A stretch of DNA of 64,000 nucleotides from Phytopseudomonas flavescens. Its GTDB lineage: Bacteria; Pseudomonadota; Gammaproteobacteria; Pseudomonadales; Pseudomonadaceae. Positions 48,241 through 57,649 of the stretch are shown in pieces (positions within the stretch are counted from its first letter, which is position 1; every line of letters starts with the position of its first letter). Location: contig NZ_FNDG01000025.1 in NCBI RefSeq assembly GCF_900100535.1, positions 25,300 to 89,299 on the forward strand. Reading direction: 5' to 3'. The notes beneath the pieces are model-generated. The model saw nothing but the letters and a program-made list of their open reading frames with translations. It did no database searches and was not told the DNA's origin. Made by a program: the position numbers and the translations under genes.

Positions 48241-48816
48241 ATGAATCAGCAGCTACAGGATCGGTTGAACCAGATCCCGGACAAAATCCTCACCGAGGAG
48301 TTTTTGAAGAGCCAGGGCCTGGGCAACGAGATCGGCTTCTGGATCTTCGACTATCCCGCCGAAGACGAGCTGCAGGTGCGCGAATACCTCAGCTTCCTGC
48401 AGGGTTTTCTGGACAAAAAGCACGCCCAGCTCAAGGTGATCAACATCAACTTGCTGCAGGCCATGCGCGACTATCTGGATCAGCGCAGCTTCACCGACAA
48501 AGCCATCCAGATGCAGAAGACCAAAGGCGACCAGGCGCTGCTCAAAGCGCTGTCCGGCCCGTTGCACATGGACAAGTTCGCCCCTTTCCTGATGGAACAC
48601 AGCCGCGCTGCCGAGCACGATATCGTCCTCATCTCCGGGGTTGGCTCGGTGTGGCCGGTGCTGCGCGCGCACAACCTGCTGAACAAGCTGCATGCCCTGC
48701 TCGGCCACAAGCCGTTGGTGCTGTTCTACCCCGGTCACTACTCAGGGCAGTCGCTGGCCTTGTTCAACAAGATTCCCAGCAATAACTACTACCGCGCGTT
48801 CAAGCTGGTTCCCTGA
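48241..48816 (+). CDS. brxB: BREX protein BrxB (DUF1788)
   Basis: A 191-residue protein of family DUF1788. The family features are present: an N-terminal helix (LQDRLNQIPDKILTEEFLKSQGLGNEIGFWIFDYPAEDEL), then HDIVLISGVGSVWPVLRAHNLLNKLH and the ending KPLVLFYPGHYSGQSLALFNKI. BrxB is a core BREX component needed for methylation and defence, without an assigned enzymatic activity. It stands between brxA and brxC, with brxC starting 20 bases beyond its stop after an AAGGA. Confidence 0.94.
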   Translation: MNQQLQDRLNQIPDKILTEEFLKSQGLGNEIGFWIFDYPAEDELQVREYLSFLQGFLDKKHAQLKVININLLQAMRDYLDQRSFTDKAIQMQKTKGDQALLKALSGPLHMDKFAPFLMEHSRAAEHDIVLISGVGSVWPVLRAHNLLNKLHALLGHKPLVLFYPGHYSGQSLALFNKIPSNNYYRAFKLVP

Positions 48817-48835
48817 TCATTAAGGACGATACGTA

Positions 48836-51800
48836 ATGAGCATCAAAGACATCTTCTTCAAGGATCTCGGCCGCCCCATCAACGGCGTGGTCAAGGCGGA
48901 TCAGGCTGATGACGCCACCGTGTACCAGGAGTTGGACGAATACGTCGTCACCAACGAACTGGAGCGACATTTCCGCAGTTTCTTCGACTCCTACAGCACT
49001 GACCTCAACGATCCCACCATCGCCAACCGCGTCGGTGTGTGGGTCAGCGGTTTCTTCGGCTCCGGTAAATCGCACTTCCTGAAAACCCTGTCCTACCTGC
49101 TGGCCAACATCGAGGCATGTGATGCCCTGGGCAACAGCAAAAAGGCCGTGACCTTCTTTGATGCCAACAAGCTGCGCGATGCCATGATCCGCGCCGACAT
49201 CGACAAGGCCGTGGCCAATACCGCCGATGTCATACTGTTCAACATCGACAGCAAAGCCAGCTCCAACGACGCCGGTAACCCGATCCTCAACGTATTCCTG
49301 CGTGTGTTCAACGAGCACCAAGGCTTCAGCGGCGATCACCCGCACATCGCCCATATGGAACGCCACCTCAGCCAGCGCGGCGTGTACGAGCGCTTCACAC
49401 AGGCCTTCAACCAATCCACCGGGCTGGAATGGGCGCAAGAGCGCGATGGCTACCAGTTCTACCAGGACGATATCGAACTGGCGGTAGCCGCGGCCCTCGA
49501 CCTCTCTGCCGAGGCCGCGCACAAGTGGTTCGAGGATTCCGAGCAAACCTTCAGCGTCTCGGTGGAAAACTTCTGCCGCTGGGTCAATGAATACCTGGAA
49601 ACCCAACCGGCCAAACACCGCGTGCTGTTTTTGGTGGACGAAGTCGGCCAGTTCATCGGCAGCGACACCAAGCTGATGCTTACCCTGCAGACCATCACCG
49701 AAAACCTCGGCACCATCTGCAAGGGTCGCGCCTGGATCATCGTCACCTCCCAGGCCGACATGGATGCCGTACTCGGCGAGTTATCCGCCTCCAAGGCCAA
49801 CGACTTCTCCAAGATTGCCGGGCGCTTCAAAACGCGCCTGTCGCTGTCCAGCTCCAACACCGACGAAGTCATTCAGAAGCGCCTGCTACGCAAGACCGAT
49901 CAGGCCGACACCGAACTGCGCGCCCTATACGCCCAGAAAGGCGACATCCTGCGTAACCAGATCACCTTCGACCGCTCCGGCCCGACCCTGAAAAACTTCG
50001 ACGGTCCGGAAAGCTTCGTCAGTAATTACCCCTTCGCCCCCTACCACTTCCAGTTGGTGCAGAAGGTCTTCGAGGAGATCCGCAAGGTAGGTGCCACCGG
50101 CGCGCACCTCGCCTATGGCGAGCGCTCCATGCTCGACGCCTTCCAGATGGCGGCCCTGGAGCTTGTCAGAAAAGGCAAAGGTCTCGGTGCCCTCGTGCCC
50201 ATGCACAGTTTCTACCCCGCCGTAGAAGGCTTCCTCGATACCGCCGTCAAACGCACCATCGACCAGGCCAGCGAAAGCAGCGTGCTCGACACCTTCGACG
50301 TACAGATCCTGCGCACCCTGTTCATGATCCGTTATGTCGACTTGATCAAAGGCACTCTGGACAACCTGGTCACCCTCTCCATCGAGCAAGTGGACGAGGA
50401 CAAGCTCGCCCTGCGCCGGCGCATCGAGGAAACCCTGCAGCGCCTGGAGAAGGAAAGCCTGATCACCCGTAACGGCGAAGAATTCGTCTTCCTCACCAAC
50501 GAAGAGCGCGACATCACCCGCAAGATCAAGGCCACCGAAATCGCCTCCTCGGATGAGAACAAGGAGCTGTCCAACCTGATCTACAAGGATCTGCTCAAGG
50601 ACAAGAACAAGTTCCGTTACAGCGTCAACAAGACCGACTACAGCATCGGCCGCTACCTCGATGGCCACAGCCTCGAGGGCCGCTATGAAAGCGACCTGCG
50701 TGTCGAAGTCGTCTCTCCGCTGGATCTTGACTACGCCCTGTACGGCGAGGCCGGCTGCCTCAACAAGAGCAACGAAGCTCCGGCGGGCATGGCACTGATC
50801 AAACTGCCCGACAGCAAGGAGTTCTTCAGCGAACTGCGGATATTTCTCAAGACCAACAAATTTGTTCGTCTCAATGATGATGGCACCCAACCAGACCTGA
50901 CAAAAATCTACAACGACCGCAAGGCAGAGAATCAGGAACGTAAAAAGCGCCTGCGCCTGATGCTCGAAGAACTGCTGGAGCGCGCCGAAGTCTACGCCCT
51001 TGGCCAGCATCTCAAGCTTGGCAGCAGCAACATCCAGAGCAAGTTCGATGAAGCCTGCCAATACCTGCTGGAAAACACCTACAGCAAACTCGGCTACCTG
51101 CGCGTGCTGCAAGCCGAGCCCGAGCGTGAACTGCATGCCGTGCTGCACACCGACGGCATCGGCCAGCTAGGTCTGTCCCTGGATGGGGAAGAAGGCAACC
51201 CGCAGGCCATCAAGGAAGTCGAACAGTTCATCAGCCTGCGCGCCTCCGGCAATGATCGCCTTCTGGTCTCCGACATCATCGAGCGCTTCAGCAAACGCCC
51301 CTTCGGCTGGCCGGATGGCGAAATCCTGCTGATACTCGGCCGCCTTGCCGCCGTAGACCGCATCTCCTTTCATGCCGCCGGCCCCAGCCTACCCCTGGCG
51401 GAAGTCTTCGACTACCTGCAGAACAGTCGTCGTCGCCGTGAAGTCTCGGTGCAGAAAAAACGCCAGACCGACGAGGCCCTGCTCAAGCAGGCGCGCAACC
51501 TCTCCCAGGAGCTGTTCAACGCCCTCGGCCCGGCCGGTGAAAAAGAGCTATTCGATTTTTACACCCAGCGTTTCAACGGCTGGCTGAGCAACCTGAAAAG
51601 CTACAAGAGCAAAACCGACGTAGGCCGCTTCCCCGGCAAAGACAGCATCGAGCAGGCCATCCTCGGCCTGCAACGCCTGCTCAGTAACAGCGACAGCGTC
51701 GACTTCTTTAAGGCCGTGGTCGACAACAGGCACGACTGCCTCGACCTGGAAGAGGATTACCGCGACCTCCACGAGTTCTTCAGCAACCAGCTGCACACCT

Positions 51801-52510
51801 GGCAGCAGTTGCAGCAGGCCCTGCGCCGCTTCGAGAAGAACAAGCCGGCACTGGAGAAAGACGACAAGGCGCGCAAGGCTATGGCCGAGCTGCACAGCAT
51901 CGAAAGCAACGCCGCCCCCTACAACCAACTGCACCAGGTTGCGGCGCTGGTTGAAACCGTCGAGGGCATCAACAGCGCCATCCTCGCTGACAAGCGCAGC
52001 CATGCCCTGAGTCGCGTCGATGAAAAGATCACCCAGCTGCAGGCCGAGATTGCCAAGAGCGGCATCGAAACGTCCGAACTGAGCAATCGACTGCTGCGCC
52101 CGCTGCAATTGGTCAAAGCCGAGCTGGAAACCGAAACCGGCATCGCCAATATCTACATGCTGCAGACCCAGACCGCCGACGAACGCCTGAACGACGGCAT
52201 CTTTGAGTTGGAGCGCGCCCTCCACGCCGAAGCCGAGCGTCAGCAAAAACTTCGGCAGGCTCAGGAACAAGCCGCGCAAACCGCCAACCAGGGTAATAGC
52301 GTCAAGGAAGATCGCGCACCGACACTGGCTCCAGCCAAACCCGTAGCCCTGCCCAAGCCCGTGGTGGACGTCGCCGCCACCAGCGTGTTCAACAAGCTGG
52401 GCAATGGCGTTTACCTGGAAAGCCAGCGCGACATCGAGCGCTTTATCGACGCCCTCAAGGCCGAGCTGGAAGCAGCGATCAAGCAGGACAAACGGGTCAG
52501 GATTCGCTGA
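48836..52510 (+). CDS. brxC: BREX protein BrxC, large P-loop ATPase
   Basis: A 1224-residue ATPase, the usual size for BrxC/PglY. Walker A is in VWVSGFFGSGKSHFLKTLSYLL (~68-90) and a Walker B-type LFLVDEVGQFIG near 265. The middle holds winged-helix-like regions; long helical, coiled-coil sequence follows ~870-1190, rich in Glu, Gln and Lys. BrxC binds DNA and forms AAA-like assemblies with the other Brx proteins. The BREX system methylates the host at a non-palindromic site through PglX and blocks phage DNA replication by a mechanism not fully understood. It is followed by a non-core AlbA_2 gene rather than directly by pglX. Confidence 0.95.
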   Translation: MSIKDIFFKDLGRPINGVVKADQADDATVYQELDEYVVTNELERHFRSFFDSYSTDLNDPTIANRVGVWVSGFFGSGKSHFLKTLSYLLANIEACDALGNSKKAVTFFDANKLRDAMIRADIDKAVANTADVILFNIDSKASSNDAGNPILNVFLRVFNEHQGFSGDHPHIAHMERHLSQRGVYERFTQAFNQSTGLEWAQERDGYQFYQDDIELAVAAALDLSAEAAHKWFEDSEQTFSVSVENFCRWVNEYLETQPAKHRVLFLVDEVGQFIGSDTKLMLTLQTITENLGTICKGRAWIIVTSQADMDAVLGELSASKANDFSKIAGRFKTRLSLSSSNTDEVIQKRLLRKTDQADTELRALYAQKGDILRNQITFDRSGPTLKNFDGPESFVSNYPFAPYHFQLVQKVFEEIRKVGATGAHLAYGERSMLDAFQMAALELVRKGKGLGALVPMHSFYPAVEGFLDTAVKRTIDQASESSVLDTFDVQILRTLFMIRYVDLIKGTLDNLVTLSIEQVDEDKLALRRRIEETLQRLEKESLITRNGEEFVFLTNEERDITRKIKATEIASSDENKELSNLIYKDLLKDKNKFRYSVNKTDYSIGRYLDGHSLEGRYESDLRVEVVSPLDLDYALYGEAGCLNKSNEAPAGMALIKLPDSKEFFSELRIFLKTNKFVRLNDDGTQPDLTKIYNDRKAENQERKKRLRLMLEELLERAEVYALGQHLKLGSSNIQSKFDEACQYLLENTYSKLGYLRVLQAEPERELHAVLHTDGIGQLGLSLDGEEGNPQAIKEVEQFISLRASGNDRLLVSDIIERFSKRPFGWPDGEILLILGRLAAVDRISFHAAGPSLPLAEVFDYLQNSRRRREVSVQKKRQTDEALLKQARNLSQELFNALGPAGEKELFDFYTQRFNGWLSNLKSYKSKTDVGRFPGKDSIEQAILGLQRLLSNSDSVDFFKAVVDNRHDCLDLEEDYRDLHEFFSNQLHTWQQLQQALRRFEKNKPALEKDDKARKAMAELHSIESNAAPYNQLHQVAALVETVEGINSAILADKRSHALSRVDEKITQLQAEIAKSGIETSELSNRLLRPLQLVKAELETETGIANIYMLQTQTADERLNDGIFELERALHAEAERQQKLRQAQEQAAQTANQGNSVKEDRAPTLAPAKPVALPKPVVDVAATSVFNKLGNGVYLESQRDIERFIDALKAELEAAIKQDKRVRIR

Positions 52511-52521
52511 CGGGAGCGCCC

Positions 52522-53967
52522 ATGATGCAACCCATCGAACAGCTGCTGCAGCAAGCGGAAAACAAGCAGCTGGAGTTCAAGCGCGATCTGTCCTCGCCCA
52601 AGCCGTTGCTCAAGGCTCTGGTCGCCTTCGCCAACACCGCAGGCGGCCAGCGGATCATTGGCGTGGCCGACAACGGTGACATAGTCGGCGTGGATGATCC
52701 CCTCGCCGAAGAGGAGCGCCTGGGCAGCCTGATTGCCGACAGCATCGCGCCGCGGTTGCTACCCAATATCGAACTGCTCACCGTGGAGGGTAAAACCCTG
52801 CTGCGGGTCGAGGTCTTCCTCAGCAGCTCACGTCCGCGCTACCTCAAGGCCCTCGGCCCGGAGCATGGCGTTTTAGTGCGCCAGGGTTCCAGCAACCGCC
52901 AGGCCGATGTCCGCCTGATTGCCGAGCTGGGTCGCCTGGCCGCAGGCGAGACCTTCGATGCGATGCCCATGCCTGAGCTGAGCCTGGACGATCTGGATCT
53001 GCCGGCCATGCAGCAGCAGTTCGGTGCCAGCGTCGCACTCGATGAGCAAAAGCTCCTCACCCTCAAGCTGCTCACACGCTACCAGGGCCGCCTGGTGCCA
53101 ACCAAGGGTGCCGTGCTGCTGTTCGGCAAACACCGGCAACTGCACTTCGACGATGCCTGGATCCAGTGCGGGCGTTTTCGCGGCACCGACAAGGTCGACA
53201 TCTTCGACCAGAGCGAAATCCACGACTATCTGCCGCAGGCGGTGGACAGCATCGAGCTGTTCTTGAAGAAGCACGCCTTCAAGAGCGCCGAGTTCACCGC
53301 CATGCGCCGCACGGACGTGTGGAGCATCCCGCTCACCATGCTGCGCGAGGCGGTCATCAACGCCCTGGTGCACAGCGACTACTCCCAGCGCGGCTCGCCG
53401 ATCCGCATCGCCTTCTTCGACGACCGTATCGAGATAGAAAGCCCCGGCATGCTCCTGCCCGGCATGACCGTGGAAGACATGAAAAACGGCGTGTCCATGA
53501 TCCGCAACCCGGTCATCGCCCGCGTATTCCGCGAGCTCAAGCTGATCGAGCAATGGGGCAGCGGGGTCAAACGCATCTTTGCCGAGGCCGTCGCCCTGGG
53601 CCTGCCCGAGCCGCAGATCCAGGAAATCGCCAACCGGGTGCGCTTCATCATTGCGCTGGCGGCCCCCGTCAGTGTTACGCCCTCCCAAGCCGACTCCCTG
53701 ACTCGCTCACAGCAAGAGTCACGGCTAGAGTCGCGGCTAGAGTCGAAGCTGGCCGCACGCGTGGTGATGCTGCTGCGACACCAGCCTTTGGGCAAGGCCG
53801 CGCTTGCCGAACAGCTCGGCCATAAAAGCGTATCCGGCGAGCTGCACAAACAAATCAAACGCCTGCTGGAGCTGGCAGTGATCGAAATGACCCTGCCTGA
53901 CAAACCCAACAGCCACCTGCAGAAATACCGCCTGCTTGACGCCAGCCTCACCAAGGACGACGCATGA
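52522..53967 (+). CDS. AlbA_2 (Schlafen-like) and HATPase-type protein within BREX operon
   Basis: A 481-residue protein. The N-terminal AlbA_2/Schlafen AAA-like domain (~10-125) begins ENKQLEFKRDLSSPKPLLKALVAFANTAGGQRIIGVADNGDIVGV. An ATP-dependent DNA-helicase-RecG-like GHKL region at ~270-370 contains MLREAVINALVHSDYSQRGSPIRIAFFDDRIEIESPG and QWGSGVKRI. A winged-helix C-terminus ends it (~415-470). Just before that is a 12-base tandem repeat encoding ESRLESRLESKL. Such proteins act as regulators or nucleic-acid-binding effectors and are found as extras in some BREX loci; here it lies between brxC and pglX. Its stop overlaps the pglX ATG (53964-53967), so the pair is coupled. Confidence 0.8.
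   Translation: MMQPIEQLLQQAENKQLEFKRDLSSPKPLLKALVAFANTAGGQRIIGVADNGDIVGVDDPLAEEERLGSLIADSIAPRLLPNIELLTVEGKTLLRVEVFLSSSRPRYLKALGPEHGVLVRQGSSNRQADVRLIAELGRLAAGETFDAMPMPELSLDDLDLPAMQQQFGASVALDEQKLLTLKLLTRYQGRLVPTKGAVLLFGKHRQLHFDDAWIQCGRFRGTDKVDIFDQSEIHDYLPQAVDSIELFLKKHAFKSAEFTAMRRTDVWSIPLTMLREAVINALVHSDYSQRGSPIRIAFFDDRIEIESPGMLLPGMTVEDMKNGVSMIRNPVIARVFRELKLIEQWGSGVKRIFAEAVALGLPEPQIQEIANRVRFIIALAAPVSVTPSQADSLTRSQQESRLESRLESKLAARVVMLLRHQPLGKAALAEQLGHKSVSGELHKQIKRLLELAVIEMTLPDKPNSHLQKYRLLDASLTKDDA
53715..53750 (+). repeat. Three in-frame 12-base tandem repeats
   Basis: AGAGTCACGGCT, AGAGTCGCGGCT and AGAGTCGAAGCT are adjacent. Each adds four residues (E-S-R-L type) to the linker between the GHKL and winged-helix parts. 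Gain or loss of units would keep the frame. Confidence 0.7.
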
Positions 53968-56900
53968 ACACCAACAACATCAAACGCTACGCCCCCAAGG
54001 CGCGCACGGCCTTTATCGCCGCAATGAGCAAGCGCGCGGCGCTGTTTGGTATCAGAGAATCCAGCATCCCCAGCATGGGTATCGAGCCGCTGGAGCAGAA
54101 AGGCGATCTGGCCCTGATCGGCGACCGGCCGTTCCCGGCTAGCATCATCCGTCCCCGCGCCGCGCTGGTGAAAAAGGTCGAGCAGATGGGCTTTACCCAG
54201 GCTATGGAGCAGGCCGCTTATAGCTGGTTCAACCGCCTGTGCGCCATCCGCTTTATGGAGCTCAAGGGCTACCTGGATCACGGTCGCCGCGTGCTCAGCC
54301 ACCCGGATCAGCCGGGCGGCTTGCAGATCCTCGACGACTGCCTGGATATCGAGCTGGAAGGCCTAGACCGCCAGCGCATTGCGGAACTAAAGCTCGATGG
54401 CCGCAAAGACGAAGAGCTCTACCGCGAACTGCTGCTCGCCCAGTGCCACGCCCTGCACCAGGCCATGCCCTTCCTCTTCGAGGCGGTCGACGACGCCACC
54501 GAACTGCTGATGCCGGACAACCTGACCAAGACCGACTCGCTGATCCGCGAGCTGGTCAGCGCCATCCCCGAAGAAGACTGGGCCAATATCGAGATCATCG
54601 GCTGGCTCTACCAGTTCTATATCTCCGAGAAGAAGGACCAGATCATCGGCAAGGTGGTCAAGAGCGAAGACATCCCCGCCGCCACCCAGTTGTTCACCCC
54701 CAACTGGATCGTCCAGTACCTGGTGCAGAACTCCGTGGGCCGCCAGTGGCTGCAGACCTACCCGGACTCGCCGCTCAAGCAGAAGATGCCCTACTTCGTA
54801 GCACCGGGTGTGCAACCCATCGAGGTGCAAGCCCAGTTGGCAGCCATCACCCCGGAAAGCATCGACCCGCTCAGCATCAAAGTGCTCGACCCGGCGTGCG
54901 GCTCCGGCCACATCCTGGTCGAGGCCTACAAGGTGCTCAAGGATATCTACACCGAACGCGGCTTCCGCAGCCGTGACATCCCGCAGTTGATCTTGGAGAA
55001 CAACCTGTTCGGCCTGGATATCGACGACCGCGCCGGCCAGCTCGCTGGCTTTGCGCTGATGATGCTGGCCCGCGAGGACGACCGCCGCATCTTCGGCCGC
55101 ATGGCAGAGAACGGCTTCAAGCTCAACGTGCTGTCGCTGCAGGAAAGCAGCCACCTCGACTTTGCCAGCTTGTGGAAGGCGCTCAATCTGACCAGCGACT
55201 GGCAGCGCGGCCAGTCGCACAGCCTGTTCGACAGTGAGCAGACTGACCTCAGCGCTGCTCAAGCCGACAACCGCTACCAACTGCTAAAAAGCACATTGGC
55301 GCGCTTTACCCAGGCCAAGACCTTCGGCTCACTGATTGAGGTACCGACCGAGGATGCTGAGCCGTTGGGGAAATTGCTAGAAGAGCTGCGGCAGCTGGCT
55401 CGATGTGGAGATTCTATGCAGAAGTCGGCGGCAGAGCAGCTGACTCCCTATGTGCAGCAGGCTTGGGTATTGGCGCAGCATTACGATGCGGTTGTGGCGA
55501 ATCCACCATATATGGGCAGCGGCGGAATGAACTCTGCCCTAAAAGACTTTGCAAAAAAACGCTATCAACGCAGCAAGTCAGACCTGTTTGCGATTTTTAT
55601 GGAGCGCGCCTTTGGTTTTCTTAACGACAATGGACACAACGCGCAAGTTAATATGCAAAGCTGGATGTTTCTTTCCAGCTACGAAAAGATGCGCGAGTGG
55701 ATTTTGAATGAAAAGACAATCATCACGCTGATACAGATAGGCTACAACAGCTTTCCTGAACTCAACTCAAAAATTGTTCAGTGCTGCGCAAGCATTATAA
55801 AAAACACAAAAGTAAATGAGCATCGCGGACCATACATAGATTTAAACTCCGCACCTCAATCAGCTGATAAAAATTTAGTTTTTATTAAGAGAAGAAATAA
55901 TAACATTTATGTTGTTAACGAAAAGAAATTCAAAAACATCCCTGGAAGCCCAATTGCGTACTGGTTATCTGAGCCGGCATTTTCTGCGTTTTCCGCCCCA
56001 AAACTTTATGATATTGGCGCTACTCGAAGAGGCCTACAAACCGGAAACAAAGAAAAATATATAAGGCAGTGGAATGAATGCAGCATTAATACTATTGAAC
56101 TGGAGAGACTAACAAAAGAGCAAGTGATCGCAAGCAAGAAAAAATGGTTCTTATTTAACAATGGCGGAGATTTCAGGAAGTGGTACGGAAATCTTGATCT
56201 AATTGTTGAGTGGGAAAACGATGGCGCATCTCTCAAATCTTTCGACGGAGCAATCATACCAAGCGAAAGCCTTTACTTTGAGGAAGGTATCTGTTGGCCT
56301 CGGCTTGGCTCTGGGCTTGCTGGCTTTCGACTGCACCCTAGAGGTTTTATCCCTGGCGATTTATCACCTTGCTTTTATTCTGAAAATAAAAACATTTCCG
56401 TAATGGCATTATTGAATAGCAAGGTGTGCCATTACTTCTTGAGCGCAATAAACCCAACACTGACAATGCCTGTTGGTGATATGGCAAAAATCCCTTTCAT
56501 GAAAATTCATGATATAGGCACGACTGAAGGTAACGCAAAGAAATTACTTGAAATTCATAAGTCCGACTGGAATTATCTTGAAATTTCATTCGATTTTAAA
56601 CGACTTCCTATTCAGTCGATAGGACATACTGAGCACGCCCTCAAGTCCATATATAACAACCTTCGCAGCCAGCAATCTAAAGTCATTCTTGAAGCTCAGA
56701 AACTTGAAGAGATAAACAATCAAATCTTCATAGCTTCATACTCCTTACAAAATGAGCTAACGCCAGAGGTACGCTTAAGCGAAATCTCTCTGTCTTGCAA
56801 TCCTTGTTATCGTTATGGTAGTAACTCTACAGGCGAAGAACTTGAAGCAAGATTGCAGGCCGATACTTCAGCTGAGCTTATTAGCTACACCATCGGCTGC

Positions 56901-57647
56901 ATCATGGGCCGCTACTCCCTCGACCGCGAAGGTCTGGTCTACGCCCATGCCGGTAACCAGGGCTTTGCAGACATGGTCGCCGAAGGCGCCTACAAGACCT
57001 TCCCCGCCGACAACGACGGCATCCTGCCGCTCACAGATCAGGAATGGTTCGCTGACGACGCCACCAACCGCTTCCGCGAGTTTATTCGCACCGTCTGGGG
57101 CGACGAGCATCTACAGGAAAACCTCGACTTCGTCGCAGAGAGCCTGTGCTTGTACGCCATCAAGCCGCTAAAAGGTAAATCAGGTGGCGAGTCGGCGCTG
57201 GACACCATCCGCCGATACCTGAGCACCCAGTTCTTCAAGGATCACCTGCGCACCTACAATAAGCGCCCCATCTACTGGCTGTTCAGCTCCGGCAAGCATA
57301 AGGCCTTCGAGTGCCTGGTCTACCTGCACCGCTATAACGAAGGCACCTTGGCGCGCATGCGTACCGAGTACGTCATCCCGTTGACTGCCAAGCTCAACAC
57401 ATACGCAAACAAGCTAGCCACGGATATTGAAAACGAAGCCGTCACGTCCGAGAAAAAACGCCTGGAAAAACAACTCACCACCCTGCACAACCAACAAGCC
57501 GAACTCGCCACCTTCGACGAAAAACTCCGCCACTGCGCCGACCAGCGCATCAGCCTGGATCTCGACGATGGCGTGAAGGTGAACTACGGCAAGTTTGGGG
57601 ATTTGCTGGCAGAGGTGAAGGCCATTACTGGGGATAAAGGAGAGTAA
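53964..57647 (+). CDS. pglX: BREX adenine-specific DNA methyltransferase PglX
   Basis: A 1227-residue methyltransferase, the specificity component of BREX. Motif I DPACGSGH lies at ~309-316 and catalytic motif IV NPPYMGSGG at ~513; together they mark an N6-adenine enzyme using S-adenosylmethionine. The part from about base 55540 to 56875, after NPPY, is sharply more AT-rich and uses codons such as AGA, ATA and TTA, unlike the rest. It corresponds to the target-recognition region, while the C-terminal ~260 residues return to host-like composition (YTIGCIMGRYSLDREGLVYAHAGNQG). PglX also mediates restriction, not only protection. It overlaps the AlbA_2 gene and is followed three bases later by the TIR gene. 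Confidence 0.96.
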   Translation: MNTNNIKRYAPKARTAFIAAMSKRAALFGIRESSIPSMGIEPLEQKGDLALIGDRPFPASIIRPRAALVKKVEQMGFTQAMEQAAYSWFNRLCAIRFMELKGYLDHGRRVLSHPDQPGGLQILDDCLDIELEGLDRQRIAELKLDGRKDEELYRELLLAQCHALHQAMPFLFEAVDDATELLMPDNLTKTDSLIRELVSAIPEEDWANIEIIGWLYQFYISEKKDQIIGKVVKSEDIPAATQLFTPNWIVQYLVQNSVGRQWLQTYPDSPLKQKMPYFVAPGVQPIEVQAQLAAITPESIDPLSIKVLDPACGSGHILVEAYKVLKDIYTERGFRSRDIPQLILENNLFGLDIDDRAGQLAGFALMMLAREDDRRIFGRMAENGFKLNVLSLQESSHLDFASLWKALNLTSDWQRGQSHSLFDSEQTDLSAAQADNRYQLLKSTLARFTQAKTFGSLIEVPTEDAEPLGKLLEELRQLARCGDSMQKSAAEQLTPYVQQAWVLAQHYDAVVANPPYMGSGGMNSALKDFAKKRYQRSKSDLFAIFMERAFGFLNDNGHNAQVNMQSWMFLSSYEKMREWILNEKTIITLIQIGYNSFPELNSKIVQCCASIIKNTKVNEHRGPYIDLNSAPQSADKNLVFIKRRNNNIYVVNEKKFKNIPGSPIAYWLSEPAFSAFSAPKLYDIGATRRGLQTGNKEKYIRQWNECSINTIELERLTKEQVIASKKKWFLFNNGGDFRKWYGNLDLIVEWENDGASLKSFDGAIIPSESLYFEEGICWPRLGSGLAGFRLHPRGFIPGDLSPCFYSENKNISVMALLNSKVCHYFLSAINPTLTMPVGDMAKIPFMKIHDIGTTEGNAKKLLEIHKSDWNYLEISFDFKRLPIQSIGHTEHALKSIYNNLRSQQSKVILEAQKLEEINNQIFIASYSLQNELTPEVRLSEISLSCNPCYRYGSNSTGEELEARLQADTSAELISYTIGCIMGRYSLDREGLVYAHAGNQGFADMVAEGAYKTFPADNDGILPLTDQEWFADDATNRFREFIRTVWGDEHLQENLDFVAESLCLYAIKPLKGKSGGESALDTIRRYLSTQFFKDHLRTYNKRPIYWLFSSGKHKAFECLVYLHRYNEGTLARMRTEYVIPLTAKLNTYANKLATDIENEAVTSEKKRLEKQLTTLHNQQAELATFDEKLRHCADQRISLDLDDGVKVNYGKFGDLLAEVKAITGDKGE

Positions 57648-57649
57648 GT

